Source: Saksenaea vasiformis B4078
Taxonomy: Eukaryota; Mucoromycota; Mucoromycetes; Mucorales; Saksenaeaceae
Length of the DNA stretch: 64,000 nt
Direction: 5' to 3'
Assembly (NCBI GenBank): GCA_000697055.1
Contig: JNDT01001428.1
Span: 1 to 64,000 of the forward strand
This document shows positions 22,750 through 35,113 of this stretch, in pieces. The notes beneath the pieces are model-generated. The model was not told the origin of the DNA. It saw nothing but the letters and a program-made list of their open reading frames with translations, and did not search any database. Within the stretch, counting starts at the first letter, position 1. Each line of letters starts with the position of its first letter. The position numbers were made by a program, and so were the translations under genes.

Positions 22750-25522
22750 AACTAGACATGAGGTACCAAATATCGGGATGCGATATTACCTTTCGCCTTG
22801 ATGGACGGAACCTAGGTATATGCATTAATGCTCCTTGAACGAAAGTAGGAACTGTTTTTTAAATGCGTATAAATATCATTTTGTGTTTATGGAGTTAAAA
22901 GCCGATTACAGTCATTCTTAGTCCCAGAAAGGACTTGCCTCAATCCCATAAATTGCTTATCGAATACACAAAACTTCACTGAAAAGTTTAATTCTGAAAC
23001 CGAAATGAAATGTTTATCCCGGTTTACATGATAGGTTTTGCTTTTTCTCAAGCTTGGAATTAAAAAAGGTTTCTATTTAAGGCTGCGAATTCGCACAAAA
23101 TAAAAGTCTCGTTTCAATGTAATCGATTTGGAAACTTTGGCATAAACCGATTATGACAATCGCAAACCTGGCAGTCTATATTCTTAAAATCTGCTTTCGA
23201 TACTAAATCTATTGAAAATGACTTTCACTAGCAATGAACGCATGTTACATGAGGTTGAATCACATGAAAGTAAAATAGAGTAAAAACTTTGATTATCACA
23301 ATATGCTGCATGACGCATTTCTATGAAATAGTCTATGGTTGTGTGGCACTTTGGTGTGTCTCTCAAAACAAAGCCTTTGTATCACATATTATTAATCATA
23401 CTATGGAGATTTATGGGCTGACGCGCTTTATGACTTTTTTGATAAACCAAGCAAACAACACAATTGCGCATGAAACATATCTTGTTGTCACCCGCCCACT
23501 ACATTGGCTCGCTAGCTTAATCCCAACAAATCTCAGACCACATTGAATGATTCATTACGGGAGATATATCCACTTCAGTTGCGATTCGATCATCCTATCA
23601 GCCCTCAAAAGCACGAACTCCTTTTTTATCCTCAACAAGGATCCTCTTGGGCAAGCATTTTCTTAGCTGCTGTTTTTGACAATTTTGTAGCTCTCTTTTT
23701 TGACTATGGTGTAAACATTGTAAATTGGCGCCACTTGCGCATGCTTACATTTTCGGATGTGGAGTTCCATGCACTCATGACTCTGTTTCCGACTATGGGC
23801 ATTTTTCTTCAATTGTGTCCTGGAGTATTACAGGTAACGGTGCATTAAAACGCTTGTTTAAAAGAGAAACTATCATATTCACTGTTGCTAAGCGGATATA
23901 TCATTATTCTTTGGAGTGATTTATCCTCAAGCACTTCTACGCGATTAAACAGGGAAAAGCATTGCAAAGTGGCACAGTCCAATTTTTTGCCTTCTTCGGA
24001 GTCAGCTCCGTTTTGTACACTCGCATGAAACACCTAAACTCTTTAAAGCATTAAATAGAATCTAAGCCAAAACAGGATGAAACAATATGAATTAGATATT
24101 GTTGCGAGAGTATATCAACGAATACTTCTGTGTCTATGTCACAAAAATCAATGCAGGTAAATGCTCCACAATCCTTATTTACATGTCGTCATTGATTCTT
24201 CGAAGTTTCGTAACTTGATAGAATGACTTTATAGACCATGCCACGAGTACTAGTGAGCTTGCACGTGGTCCCATAATATCCATGTTGTCCTTCAAATACC
24301 GGTTAGTTGCTCAACGACCCGTTTGAAGAGTTCCGCCTTGTTCTATAGACTATTACATCGCGCCTGACAATTTCTCGGGTAAGTATACGCCTGACTTTTT
24401 CTCTGGTTCATTTAAACAATTGTCTTACATACCATTAGACTTGCTTAATCGTAAACTCGGAGATAGTCTCTCGTGTTAATACAAATAAGGCGTATTGTCG
24501 ACGTCCCCCGAAATATAAGGCTTGATATCAGTGATCTGAGCCTTATCGGTAAACCAATATATGATTAGATACTGCAACGTACTGATAGACAGGTATACTG
24601 CATTCACTAACAGAAAATAGGTACGGCATAGGCACGGAAAAGTAAGGGCGAATCTCAAAGGCTTTGCTAATGCTATCTACCTAGACACGACATAATAAGT
24701 TGTAGAGAAGCCTTTTAATAGGTTTTATTCTGATTCTCCTTGAAGAGGATATCTCAATTTACGCTATATATCTGGTGGGTCTAGAGTTTGGAGCGTGCAA
24801 CTGGCTTGGGGAATGTGCGAAGCTACGTGTTATATTTCAGTTACCTAGTCGTATTATCGATGCAGGTCAGTGTAGCTACATCGACGCCTATTATCCACAA
24901 GTTGACGTATCAATAACATTAGGTAAAGCATCATGATCTGTACACACACATACACATATATGATAAAATGGCCATATATTCAATATCAATATAAATAACG
25001 ACAGCAAATAACTGAAATAGGTTATTAGAGAGCGTTTTCAGGATTATCATTTATTCATAAAGGTATCCTGCTTCGCTTAACTTGTAACATCTGCGCCTAG
25101 GAAGCAAAGATCAACTGTGAAACATTCTGTCCTGTTGACATACTGCAGAATATTGTGTATGTTTACGCGTTGAAGTCATGACACGAGGACAGCGCAGAAG
25201 CATACCACTTCTTGCAGACGTTTCAAAGTATGCTGCCCTAGTGTTGTGCCAGCCACATGCTCCTGAATCAACTAAACATCATGTCATTTACCGATAGAAA
25301 CGTATCATATAGCCTTGCTAGAGTAGGTTCCGTGCCTTGTGTCGGCATTACTCTATAGCAGAACGTGACATATCACTAAGGTGCTGGATTTTTGGTTGCA
25401 AACGCAAAACTGAACATGATACTTCTCTATTTGATCACATTTCCCATTGGATACCATTGAATACACCTGAGCTCTTGCCACAAGTGATGAATGTAATTTA
25501 ATGACGGTGAATGCATGATCAG
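22750..25522. other. Gene-poor intergenic region
   Basis: About 2.8 kb, AT-rich, between the 5' end of the MACPF-like gene and the 3' end of the acyltransferase gene. The first 100 bases probably contain the missing first exon of the MACPF-like gene; an ATG at 22,825 (MHIPRF...) is one candidate. Several 60-100 codon open frames occur on both strands (for example 23,543-23,848 plus) without recognised domains. A short CA-rich tract lies near 24,940-24,960. No transposon ends or RNA genes were recognised. Confidence 0.4.
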
Positions 25523-26658
25523 TTAAAGCACAGCAGCATCTAATTTTAAACGGAAAAATGGTGCAAGGAATAGTCGGCCAGTAGTAGTAATAAATAGTAG
25601 ATGCAAGAACACACGGATGATGCGGCGTCCTATCCGAGAGCTTTTCTTTCGTTGCATCCATCTGGCCTCGATGAACGCCCCAAGTCCTTGTAACATGAAA
25701 AAGAGCAAATTTTCCATCGTAATGATTCGACAAAGGCTCATAACAATAAGCTCATGGAGAACACCGCTAACAAAAAATACAAGGAGTCCTCGACTGCTCT
25801 GCGATGTCAGCCACCCATTCGACTTCTGCTGATCGCACTTAAAGATCATGCGATGGAACATTCTGCGAACAATCATATTCCATCGTCGACTACATTTGTC
25901 ACTAAGTACATCGATCTTTTCTGTAGAGAAAGTACTCACCCCCAGAAATCGATTGGTCTAGAGATCGTTTTAGTCATCTCCGCAGCCTCAATTGGATCGT
26001 GACCTTACCCGTCTGCGAGAATAGGCGAATCAAATGCGTCGATAAATTCAATACCAAGTATTATCTGCAGAGTTCCAAAAGCAATATCAAGGACACCGAG
26101 TAAGCAGTATATCCTTATACCGTATAGAAGAGTCTTTAGCAAACTCGCAACGCTAAACCAGGGCAGTAATAAAAGTTCGGTATGATCGTCGAATAGAAAA
26201 GGATTGATGACAAGTATCCCGAATTGCCATTTAAGAATGCCTCGCGCTAACTTGACTAGACCAGAAAGCCGAATATCCATAGAAAGTTCTGTGGAAAAAA
26301 ATCGTCCTGTCGCTTCTGACGCTGGCTTGTCTAGCAAGACGCTCAAGTGCTGCCAAAGACACTGCATGGGGGTTAAAGTATCCAAAGGTAGGTATGCGTG
26401 AAGCGCTGCGACGAACCATAGTTGACCCATCCAAAAGATATTGAGTGAGATGTTCGATGATATGATCGCAATAGGAACGATTGTGACAATCACCGCGCGC
26501 AAATGGCGAAAGAGCGTAGCAAATGGCCCAAATTTTCTGTCATTTCTTAACAGTACATAATCTACACCAACTAATAAAATGTGTAAGAGGCTGTAGAGAC
26601 CGGGGGAAAGAACAATAGGTGTGGGAAGAGGAATGGCTATCAGAGGTACGTCAGCCAT
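25523..26658 (-). CDS. Wax-synthase-like MBOAT O-acyltransferase
   Basis: Three exons (26658-26009, 25957-25940, 25889-25523) give 344 aa. The middle exon is only 18 nt and encodes the IDFWG part of the family signature; splicing yields DFWGRRWN, the match to the FWGRRWH motif of MBOAT_2/wax synthase proteins. The conserved active-site-type His is in FFVSGVLHELIV. The protein is very hydrophobic with about seven or eight likely membrane segments, including VLSPGLYSLLHILLVGVDYV at the N-terminus. Relatives transfer fatty acyl groups to long-chain alcohols or other lipid hydroxyls at the ER. The natural acceptor is unknown. The Asn in RRWN replaces the usual His of RRWH. Confidence 0.82.
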
Positions 26659-27260
26659 TTGTCACAAGAGACGAGAGAGAACGGTGATAGGCGGTGTTCA
26701 TGTGTAACAAATTGCGGCGTTCCATGAGGGGGTTAACTTTTAACATGTGTAACGATCGTATATGTGTCTTGCGACACCACATGGGTCGATTACCCTTTTT
26801 TGGCTCTTTCTTTCGAGCGCATCCAAAACATTGACACATCTTTTCTACGTTGTCGTGTCGTCTCTTCTAGCAACTTCTATTGTAAAATCGCGCAAAAAGT
26901 AACGTTTATTTCCGAAAACGTGGATCTTAGCAAGCTCGGTGTATGCGGAGAATATTCGAAGTACTAGATAGAAATGCAGTGACAGGAGAGGCACTAGTAT
27001 ATCTTTGCTATAGCAACATTAGTCCTCACCTTCATCCTCCGTCCTTTTTGTGTAAGAAAAAGCCTGCAGCAGCTACATCAAATGGTTTGGCAAATTCATC
27101 TTTAATGCTAGTACCAAAATCTTAATGTCGAACTGGGAGGGAAAAAGATATGTATGATATTTTTGATAAACATTATCATTTTCAAATGTCCACAGGAGGA
27201 GCATGCTCCAACATATAGATGATTGTATATACAAAGGGTGAATAGCGATTGGGGGTCTAG
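26659..27260. other. Spacer upstream of the acyltransferase gene
   Basis: About 600 bp between the 5' end of the acyltransferase gene and the 3' end of the cyclin gene. It should hold the acyltransferase promoter and the cyclin 3' UTR. Short open frames are present, one at 26,943-27,125, but none is supported by a recognised family. Confidence 0.4.
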
Positions 27261-27926
27261 TTATTGAAAGTCGAGCTCGAGTTCCAGTGAATCTTGATGA
27301 TCATGGATAAATTGATACATTTCCATCAAGTCGACGTACAAATCGAATTTGAGAACGCCTGATAGATACCAAGTTAAGTAATTCCGTGGGATTCTGGTAA
27401 CTTTATAGCGACTTACCAAGGAAACTGCGTTCCATTTCCATCAGTTCTCTGGGGGTGTAGATTGCGGACACAACCTTGAAGATAGCAATTGCATGGGTAT
27501 TACAATCTTCTAGGTATTTAGATGCAATCAAAACAGCTGCAGTGAAGAGCTTATAGTGTGTGTCGTACTCTAGCTAAGGGTGTGAGCTTCGATTTAAAAG
27601 GTAATACAAGGTTTCTCACCTCCTTGGGCTTGGCTGGGTAAATTTTGCTTCAGTCGTTCAAGATAAATCAAGGCGACAACCAAGACAGAGGGTGTCAGTC
27701 GGCACCGATAGTAAATATGACGAACAAATGAAGGAAGCCCAGGAAGTAATTTGTGGTGGTATAGTCTCCTTTCCTTGGAACACAAAACGAGATTATGGAT
27801 ATTGGATACGGTGTAGGAAAGAAGAGGGTCAGGAGAGTGGCGAACTTTTAGGGACGGCGAGAGGGAAGGATCATTGTGCAAGATACTTGAGAGTTGGTGG
27901 GCTTCTGAAGAAGTTGATGTGGTCAT
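27261..27926 (-). CDS. Pho80/Pcl-type cyclin
   Basis: Three exons, 27926-27620, 27569-27417 and 27358-27261, encode 185 aa. The cyclin box is clear: LPSFVRHIYYRCRLTPSV, ALIYLERLK, then YKLFTAAVLIASKYLEDC, IFKVVSAIYTPRELMEMER and FLGVLKFDLYVDLMEMYQF. This pattern is that of Pho85-class cyclins (PF08613), which bind a Pho85/CDK5-like kinase and act in phosphate or nutrient signalling, polarity or the cell cycle. The protein is short, essentially a cyclin box with an N-terminal Ser/Thr-rich lead. The acceptor at 27,569/27,570 was chosen because it alone keeps the frame into EYDTHYKLF. Which kinase and pathway it serves cannot be decided here. Confidence 0.88.
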
Positions 27927-28570
27927 GATGAAAGGTAAAGAAAAAAAAGAAGAAGGATGGTAGAAGAACCCTTGCTTTTAAGTAGTTCCGTTTAATCACT
28001 TTGAAAACGGACAAATATGGATAAATTCTCTAGTTATGAAACCTAAGCCCTTTTGTTTGGAGGGTTCTGTTGCGCAAATTCGTGCATTATCCAAGTTTGG
28101 TGAATATAATCATCTGCAGACCAAAGAGCAAATATAGATGAAACAATGGTATCATTCGCAGAGATCAGAAACAACTTGTGCTCCCTTAAATCTCGTGAAT
28201 GAGATCGACCCGAGTCCAACCTATCGGAAAGTTCTATAATGTGCAGCGTTTGTTACCTTCTTTGTTTTCATTCTCAGACGCTTTGCTATCATGGCATATC
28301 CTATCAGGCAAGATGTCTCGCGGCAGTGGTTGTTATTGTTCACGCCGATCTGCTCCGGTCCACATCGATGGAGTCAGATGATAGGCCAGTTAGTATCCCA
28401 TTTGCAGCGCATAACGAAGCAGAAGGTATCAGTCGAAAAGCAAGTATACGGACAGACGACGTGAGCGGGCCTTGTTTTTTATCATTATGGATGAGTCAAG
28501 ATGCAATTTTGTTGGGGATCGTGGTATTAAGCACCGCTCTCCAATTAATTTTCGCGTTTTCTTCCCCACC
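27927..28570. other. Divergent promoter region, cyclin and AONS-like genes
   Basis: About 640 bp between divergent genes. A plus-strand frame from about 28,370 (MESDDRPVSIPFAAHN...) runs to a good donor at 28,462. It could be spliced in phase to 28,532 and then into the AONS gene, giving an N-terminal extension. This is uncertain, because the AONS ATG at 28,571 already starts a complete enzyme. Confidence 0.35.
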
Positions 28571-30039
28571 ATGACTAGACTAGACGATCAGCTCCAAGCA
28601 ACACTTGCTAGACGACGTGACATTGCCAAGATTCGACAGCTTGTTGTCAATCCCCCTAATGCCATTGACTTCTCTTCCAATGATTTTCTTGGCCTTGCTC
28701 ATGATCCCGCTTTTCGTGCCAAGTATCTGAATGAGCTGGCCTCTTTGGATACCGTAGTAGGCTCCACTGGTTCGCGTCTTTTAGACGGCAACTCACGTTA
28801 TGTGGAAGACCTTGAGAGACGACTGGCGAACTTTCACCGAGCCGAAGCAGCTCTGATATTCAATTCGGGATTTGATGCCAACACGGGCCTATTTAGCACG
28901 TTGCCCCAAAAGGGCGACATCATCATTTATGATGAGCTGGTCCACGCAAGCGTCCATGAAGGAATGAGGGTGTCGCGCGCTGGCCGCCGATTGGCATTCA
29001 AGCACTCGGATGTACAAGATTTGGAGAGGATTGTGCGTCAGATCAGCCAGGAATATGGCCAAAGTAATGTCTTTGTAGCCGTCGAAACTGTCTATTCTAT
29101 GGATGGCGACATCGCTCCGCTACCGGAGATCGTCGATGTTTTGAAAAGATACTGGCCTGATCGTGAGAATGGTTTTTTGATCGTGGATGAAGTAAGTATG
29201 GTCTCTCATGGCGCACACCAACTGATCATGGACGTGCAGGCACATGCCACGGGTGTCTACGGACCTCATGGTCGGGGTATTGTTGCTCAGTTTGGATTAG
29301 AAGATGAAGTGTTTGCCCGACTTCATACCTTTAGCAAGGCATTGGCAAGCAATGGAGGTAAGCTCCTTTTTTTTTTTTATTATTTTGATTTTTGAGGAAA
29401 AGCGCAGCATTTGTTTATCATGGTATTCTGATAAAATAAGGCAATTAAACCTTTCACCAGCTGTCATCCTTGCATCCGACACAGTGCGAAACTACCTAAT
29501 TAACTATGCACGACCATTGATCTATTCGACGTTTATGCCCTACAGCAGTTTGGTCGGTATTAAATGTGCATACGACTATTTGGAAAGCGGACAGACAATG
29601 CCGGTAAGGTTAAAATAAGTTTTAAGACGAAAGGCCAGATGCAAATCAGACTGAAACTTTATTCAGATTCAAGAACACCTGCATCGAGTCACGCGGCGAT
29701 TTCGGGAAACAATACGATTACCCACAGGCACGTTACTGCCTTCCTCTAGTCCAATCCAGGGCATAGTTCTTAATGGTAAGTTATTTATACCATAATTTGA
29801 TGTTTCTAATCACTAAAAAAGGGAATGCACCTGTACGTGCACTGGCTGCTTATTTGAATCAGCGAGAGTTTATTGTAAAACCAATCTGCTCCCCCACGGT
29901 TCCCAAGGGCCAGGAAAGAGTCCGCATTTGTTTTCACGGGCACAACTCTGTTGATCATATTGATGCCCTTGTAGAATCTGTGCATGAATTCTTCAACGTA
30001 AACACAAAAAAAATGGACACAGAATTCGCCAAACTATAA
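28571..30039 (+). CDS. 8-amino-7-oxononanoate synthase-type PLP enzyme (alpha-oxoamine synthase)
   Basis: Five exons (28571-29191, 29240-29357, 29461-29603, 29667-29775, 29822-30039) encode 402 aa. Family hallmarks are all present: DFSSNDFLGLA, GSTGSRLLDGNSRYVEDLE, IFNSGFDANTG, the cofactor-binding DEAHATGVYGPHGRG (made by splicing) and the PLP-binding lysine in HTFSKALASNGG (K240). BioF-type members join pimeloyl-thioester and alanine to give KAPA in biotin synthesis; the same fold includes 5-aminolevulinate synthase and serine palmitoyltransferase. The size and motifs favour BioF, but substrate choice is inferred only. The first intron is 48 nt, in frame and stop-free, so a retained-intron product would still be readable though it would split the active site. 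No other biotin gene is nearby. Confidence 0.88.
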
Positions 30040-32008
30040 TTATATCCCTTCGCACTATGTTAGAATAGACACTACGCCCAACCACAACCCCCTCCCTCCT
30101 TCTTTTATTCTTTTCTCATGTTCCTGTAACGTGCTAAAGTGACACATGCGAAATTAAATTTACTGCGAAAGCGACTGTTTCATAGTTCGATAGAATGTGG
30201 AACAATACATGCTGGTTACCTAGCGTGAGGGGCTTGCATACATTGCATGAACAACCGCGCGGATCTTTGCAACTGAGATGGAGATCCCTTTGTTTGTTTA
30301 TGCCTTTCAAGCTACAAACATGATATTAAGAATGGAAACGCCCATCGGAAGCAAAGAAACGAAAAAACGAAAAAGTGAAAGAAATTCACATAACAAAAAG
30401 AAATTTCTATTATAGCACGTGGTCTTTAGCCACAAAATGGATCGACTACTTTATATGATTTGTTGTCGATCATGCATATTGTTTCCAGGAAGTTTAACCT
30501 TAAAAAGGAAAGTACAATGACCAGCATGCACTTGTTACCTAGAGATATCGAATCGTGGACCCGATCCTACTATTTCCTCGACATGCACTACGGCGCGCTC
30601 GGTCATCAGGAGCGAAGGCGTCTCCCTGCACTACGCCTCTGTTTTAGCCCTTCGTATTCGTTACTGCTTCCCTTTAAGTTGGTCGCTCAAACGAAAAGTG
30701 ATCTTCCTCTGAACAGGTGACAGCACCACAGAGATCGTCGGCTCGCACTGCTACTATTCTTTTTTAGGTACAGTGAAAATCATCATTCATTCGCGTTTTT
30801 TTTATCACCCGCTCTTCTGCGGACCAAAGTTAACCCAATAAAGCAGTAAAAAGGGAGCAGTCATAGCGACAAATGGTGGGAAACTCAGTGAGCGAAAGCT
30901 TTCCCATTTTCGGCAAGCACTTCCTTTGGACAGCCAATTAGCGGACATAGCTAAACTGTGGGATGCATTATCCGAATAAGTTTCCTAGCATATACGCGAC
31001 GAATTAAATGTATACACCATTTGGTCGATCACTGATAATAGAATTATTTGGCAGATATTCTCACCGTATTATGTTACTGTTGTATGGTACCAGTCCCAAC
31101 AATATTTTTTGGGGGGAATAGCAAAATGATGGAAAGCTTTTTTGCCTCCTTTCTTCTCCCCCAAATGTTTCTCCAGAGGTAAGTGTCGTTTTTGTAAGGA
31201 CCATACAACGAAAGTATTGTGTATCATCAACAGGTGCACAAGCATGGCGAAAAGTGGATGTCTTACTCTTGCCGTGGACATCGATTTCACCAAGATAAGC
31301 ATTTATCACATACAGGATCCTCCGACAACATCTTTCATAGTCATATAACTACCTGTGCACAAACAGATCTAATGAAAATATCGTACAAAGGTGAATCAAG
31401 ACATGCTTTTCACTTCTCTTTTCTTCGCAGCTACATATGTTGCGGAAAGATCAGAGGCAACGTTTTCTCATAAGTACTTTCTTATTTATGATCGTACAAC
31501 CAGCTATTTATGGATCCGGACTGCAGGACGGCAATTTAAGTCTTCAGAAAGCTACACCCAGTTAACAAAATCGTTACTGATTTTGATTGCCTGAAATCGG
31601 GTTGGATTCTGAAAAGGTCACACATTGGCTTGTTGCCTGCCTTCCTGTAGTCCATGTGCACGAAAGCGCACGTATCGCCGTAGGTAATACGGTTTGATAC
31701 TTAAGGTAAGCGAATCCCTATAGTCTCACTAATTTTCTAATCATTTTATTAGGTTAGTTATTAATCATCCATACTTCACAAGTCATTCATCTATCAGAAA
31801 AGTCATCCCAGTCAATTCTATACTGGATACCATTTTTAATACCATGCGTCACCGGTTAAGGGTAGGTTTTCCAAGCTTTTTATATTATTAGCTGACTTAC
31901 AAAACAGTGCACCATAGGTCACTGTAGTCACGCGGTAAAAAAAAAAAAGGCTGATGATGGACGGCTTTACTGTAGCTGTCCGAAGGCAAATCCTTTCGGC
32001 AAGCAGCA
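30040..32008. other. Gene-poor intergenic region
   Basis: About 2 kb between two plus-strand genes. It should hold the AONS 3' UTR and the promoter of the AAA ATPase gene. Several open frames of 60-86 codons overlap each other on both strands (30,460-30,720; 31,061-31,594) and none shows a recognised motif. A run of T then G lies near 31,103-31,116. Nothing else is recognised. Confidence 0.4.
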
Positions 32009-33820
32009 ATGTCAGATCCGGACCTCGCGCCATTGTACGAGACATTCTCATTTGCTCGTCTCGAGTCCATCTTATATGCGTATTTACCTACGAAGCTCGA
32101 GCAGCATGTGCAAAAAACGGGCATTTATACTGTTGACACATTTGTCATCAGCGCCTTTGTCACTCTGGTCATTGTGGCTGCAAGGCTGATCTCGCGGAGT
32201 GTGCAGCATCTTCTCCAAAGTAAAAAGCCATTGGCTGCCGATGACGAGATCCGCTTACTTGTGGAGCCAACAACGAGGGAAGATTACCGTACCAGTAAGT
32301 CTTGGACGCTTACAAACGACCAGCAGTCTCAGGCTCTCGGCATGTTGCGCGCGCATATGTCTCACGACTTCTTCCTGCTAGCCTCCAATGTCTTTCATGA
32401 AGCCTTAGCTAGTCTTGTCTCGGAACTTGCTCTAAGCAAATCCGCTGGTAACTACATACTGCGGCCCGATCTCGAAGTGGATCGCGATGCGCTTGATCCG
32501 CCCGCCTTCAACGTCGTTCCGCAACCTGATCAAGGTCTGTCAGTGCAGTGCAATGAACGAAAAACAGAACTAAATGGCCGTCAACAGTACATACTGTAGT
32601 TCATGATGGCCACACCTTTCAGATTACTTTCCAGAAGGAGGATGATCAACGATCCATATTTTCCCAAGCAAACAACAGCAATAACAAATTGGGCGAACTG
32701 CCATCTAATACAACCGAACCATCCATCTGCGTCTCTACTTTATCACACGAACAACCAACGACAGTATCTGACTTGACTGCCTTCCTAAATGCGATTGCCA
32801 GACGCCATCTGCGCCAGAGGGAGTCTTTGCGCAAACAAGTGCGATCGCGGTATGATTACTCCGTTTCAGGGAAATGGGTCCGCATCTGCTCGTTGCACGA
32901 GATCCAGGGACTACAAACAGTGGCTCTTTGTCCCGAAAATGAAAGAAGGATCAAGGCCGATCTAGAATCCTTCGTAGACAACAAGGCGTTTTACAGACGT
33001 GTTGGTCTTGCATACCGACGAGGCTATTTTCTTCATGGAAGTCCAGGAACTGGCAAAACAAGTCTTGTATTCGCTATTGCGTACGTACTAGCTCCCGTGA
33101 CCACTCTGTTGTAAGGGCAAGCAAAGCTGATGATGCGTTTAGATCCGAGCTCAAACGCCATCTGTACTTTATTAACCTGGGTTACATCGATTCTGATGCG
33201 GAGCTACTTCAAGCATTCGCTAATGTACCCGCACATTCTATTGTGGTATTTGAAGATGTGGACACCATGACGACGGTAAATAGTTCGTAACATGTATCGC
33301 AGTGATCGCATTAATCGGACGCAGACAGTTTATAATAGGAAGATCAAGAGAGACAAGCACGACAGCGGTGACAAGGACAAGGAGCACCGGTTTCATTTGG
33401 GCACACTTTTGTCGATACTGGACGGACACACATTGGAGGAAGATATTGTGTTTATTATGACCACAAACCATGTAGAGTTACTAGATCCAGCTATGATTCG
33501 ACCAGGTAAGTCACTTGTTTTAGGTAGCTAGTCAACCTGTCTTTATTACGTCCACCCATTGACCATTCTAAGGACGTATGGATGTCCATTTGGAATTAAC
33601 GTACTCGACGCATTATCAGATGCGTCGCATCTATCGGATGGTTGTCGAAGAGGACGATCAAAGCACGCTGGATGATATATATCCCGAGTTTTCGGAATAT
33701 GTTCCCGAGTTGCTTATACCACCGAGCGAGATCATGCAACTCATGGTCCTTTGTCGTGATCGACTGACTGACATACCTGAGCAATTAGATATGCTGGTCA
33801 GAAAATACAACACAAAGTGA
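32009..33820 (+). CDS. BCS1-like AAA ATPase
   Basis: Five exons, 32009-32534, 32600-33080, 33143-33275, 33325-33505 and 33573-33820, give 522 aa. An N-terminal membrane segment (about residues 45-65, VISAFVTLVIVAARLI) precedes a BCS1-type N-domain. The AAA module follows: RRGYFLHGSPGTGKTSL (Walker A, about residue 322), SIVVFEDVDTM (Walker B; Glu-Asp as in other BCS1-like proteins), IMTTNHVELLDPAMIRPGRMD (sensor 1 and arginine region). BCS1 translocates the folded Rieske protein across the inner mitochondrial membrane for complex III assembly. Fungi also carry diverged BCS1-like paralogues, and the long insert between the N-domain and Walker A here suggests this may be one. Whether it does the canonical job is uncertain. 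Confidence 0.87.
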
Positions 33821-34385
33821 ATAGCTTTCAACTGGTTGTATCCGCTGAACATTTGCTGGCACAAATATTCTAGGTATCTACACCTTGAATTAGGATCATC
33901 ACACGTGGAAATCGAGATCTCCCATTTGTTGTTCGGCCAAATAAAACAATGTTACCAGATTCTTCGTCTTGCCCAAGGATTCGGTACGGTCAATCTATAG
34001 ATGGGACTGATTGTTCACTTATTTGCTTGGTGTCATACGAAGCCAACGCGTTTCGTTCTAGTGTATCCATAAAGCTGACTGGTTATTTTCTTTAAAATGT
34101 TGCTAAATAGCAATGTCATCGCATAATGCGTTTCAATCATCCAAATGACAGCTGACCCGCCTTTGCAGCTACTTTGTTTTGCAATCGTAGAGAACGCATT
34201 CCGATCACCTCATGCTGGTTTTCAGAGACACAAGTCCATCTCTAAAGTACGGCACGTTTCCCTCCTCCCCTATTGACTGCTTCCACAACTACAAGCCTAT
34301 ACACACAAACCATTCCTGAAGAGAGAGAAAACAATGGACTAACGATTTATTTTCCTCCCATAACCAGGATCCCAGATCCGTAATT
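33821..34385. other. Spacer between converging AAA ATPase and RPS26 genes
   Basis: About 560 bp, expected to hold both 3' UTRs. No open frame, repeat or RNA gene is supported. Confidence 0.45.
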
Positions 34386-35113
34386 CTAGGCCGTCTTTTC
34401 TTTAACCTCTCTATTCATTTTTAGAAAAGAAAAGAAAAAGCATTGATGAGTTCACTTGACAACCCGTGCATAAAATAACAACTTACTCTGGCGAAGGAGA
34501 ATCTCGGGGGAGGAGCGCGGTTGCGGCGGTTGACGACGGAACGCACGCGAACAACTCTGGCGTGGATAGCGCAAGAGACACAGTAGTGGAGCTTGACATA
34601 CAACTTGGGAATGGTGTACTCTGTTCACATCGGCATCTCAGTATTGTACATCTTCATAATGTCATCTATTACCCTCGTAGATGGAAGCTTCCTGAAGATC
34701 ACGAACGGCAGCAGCCTCGACCATGTTACGGATGGTGAAACGCTTAATGGCCTTGTCCTTTTGATATAAGGAAAAAAAAAAATTGAAAACGTCAGCATGT
34801 CATGCTGTCAAGTCGTCGCGCCATTGCGGTTTCCACATGGTCTGGCGATCTGTTTTACCTTGGGAACACAGCGGCAGCAGTTGATGCAGCGGACAAACTT
34901 GTTATGACCGCGTCCGTGCTTATTGCGTCCGTTATTTCTTCTCTTGCAGGTCTAAATGACATAAAGCATGAGTCATGCGATCATTGTGGTGGTGAAAGGA
35001 TGGTGTGGTTCTTCGCGTCCGATTGATCAATCGATTGTTGATCCGAAATGTCGATGGATATTTGCCGAAGTGGACGTCTTTGTGAATGGATTGGGAAATT
35101 CGACATTTACCAT
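34386..35113 (-). CDS. RPS26: 40S ribosomal protein eS26
   Basis: Small-subunit ribosomal protein at the mRNA exit region. Five small exons: 35113-35111 (the ATG alone), 34951-34859, 34757-34673, 34620-34487 and 34406-34386; 111 aa. The spliced protein reads [17 protein letters not shown], then [51 protein letters not shown] and [11 protein letters not shown], which is unmistakable eS26. The zinc-binding cysteine pairs CxxC (CINC and CVSC) are both present. An intron directly after the start codon is common in fungal ribosomal-protein genes. The last exon (VKEKTA then stop) is the least certain part; reading through its donor would give an odd hydrophobic tail instead. The longest single open exon is under 50 codons, so simple frame scanning would miss most of this gene. 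Confidence 0.93.
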
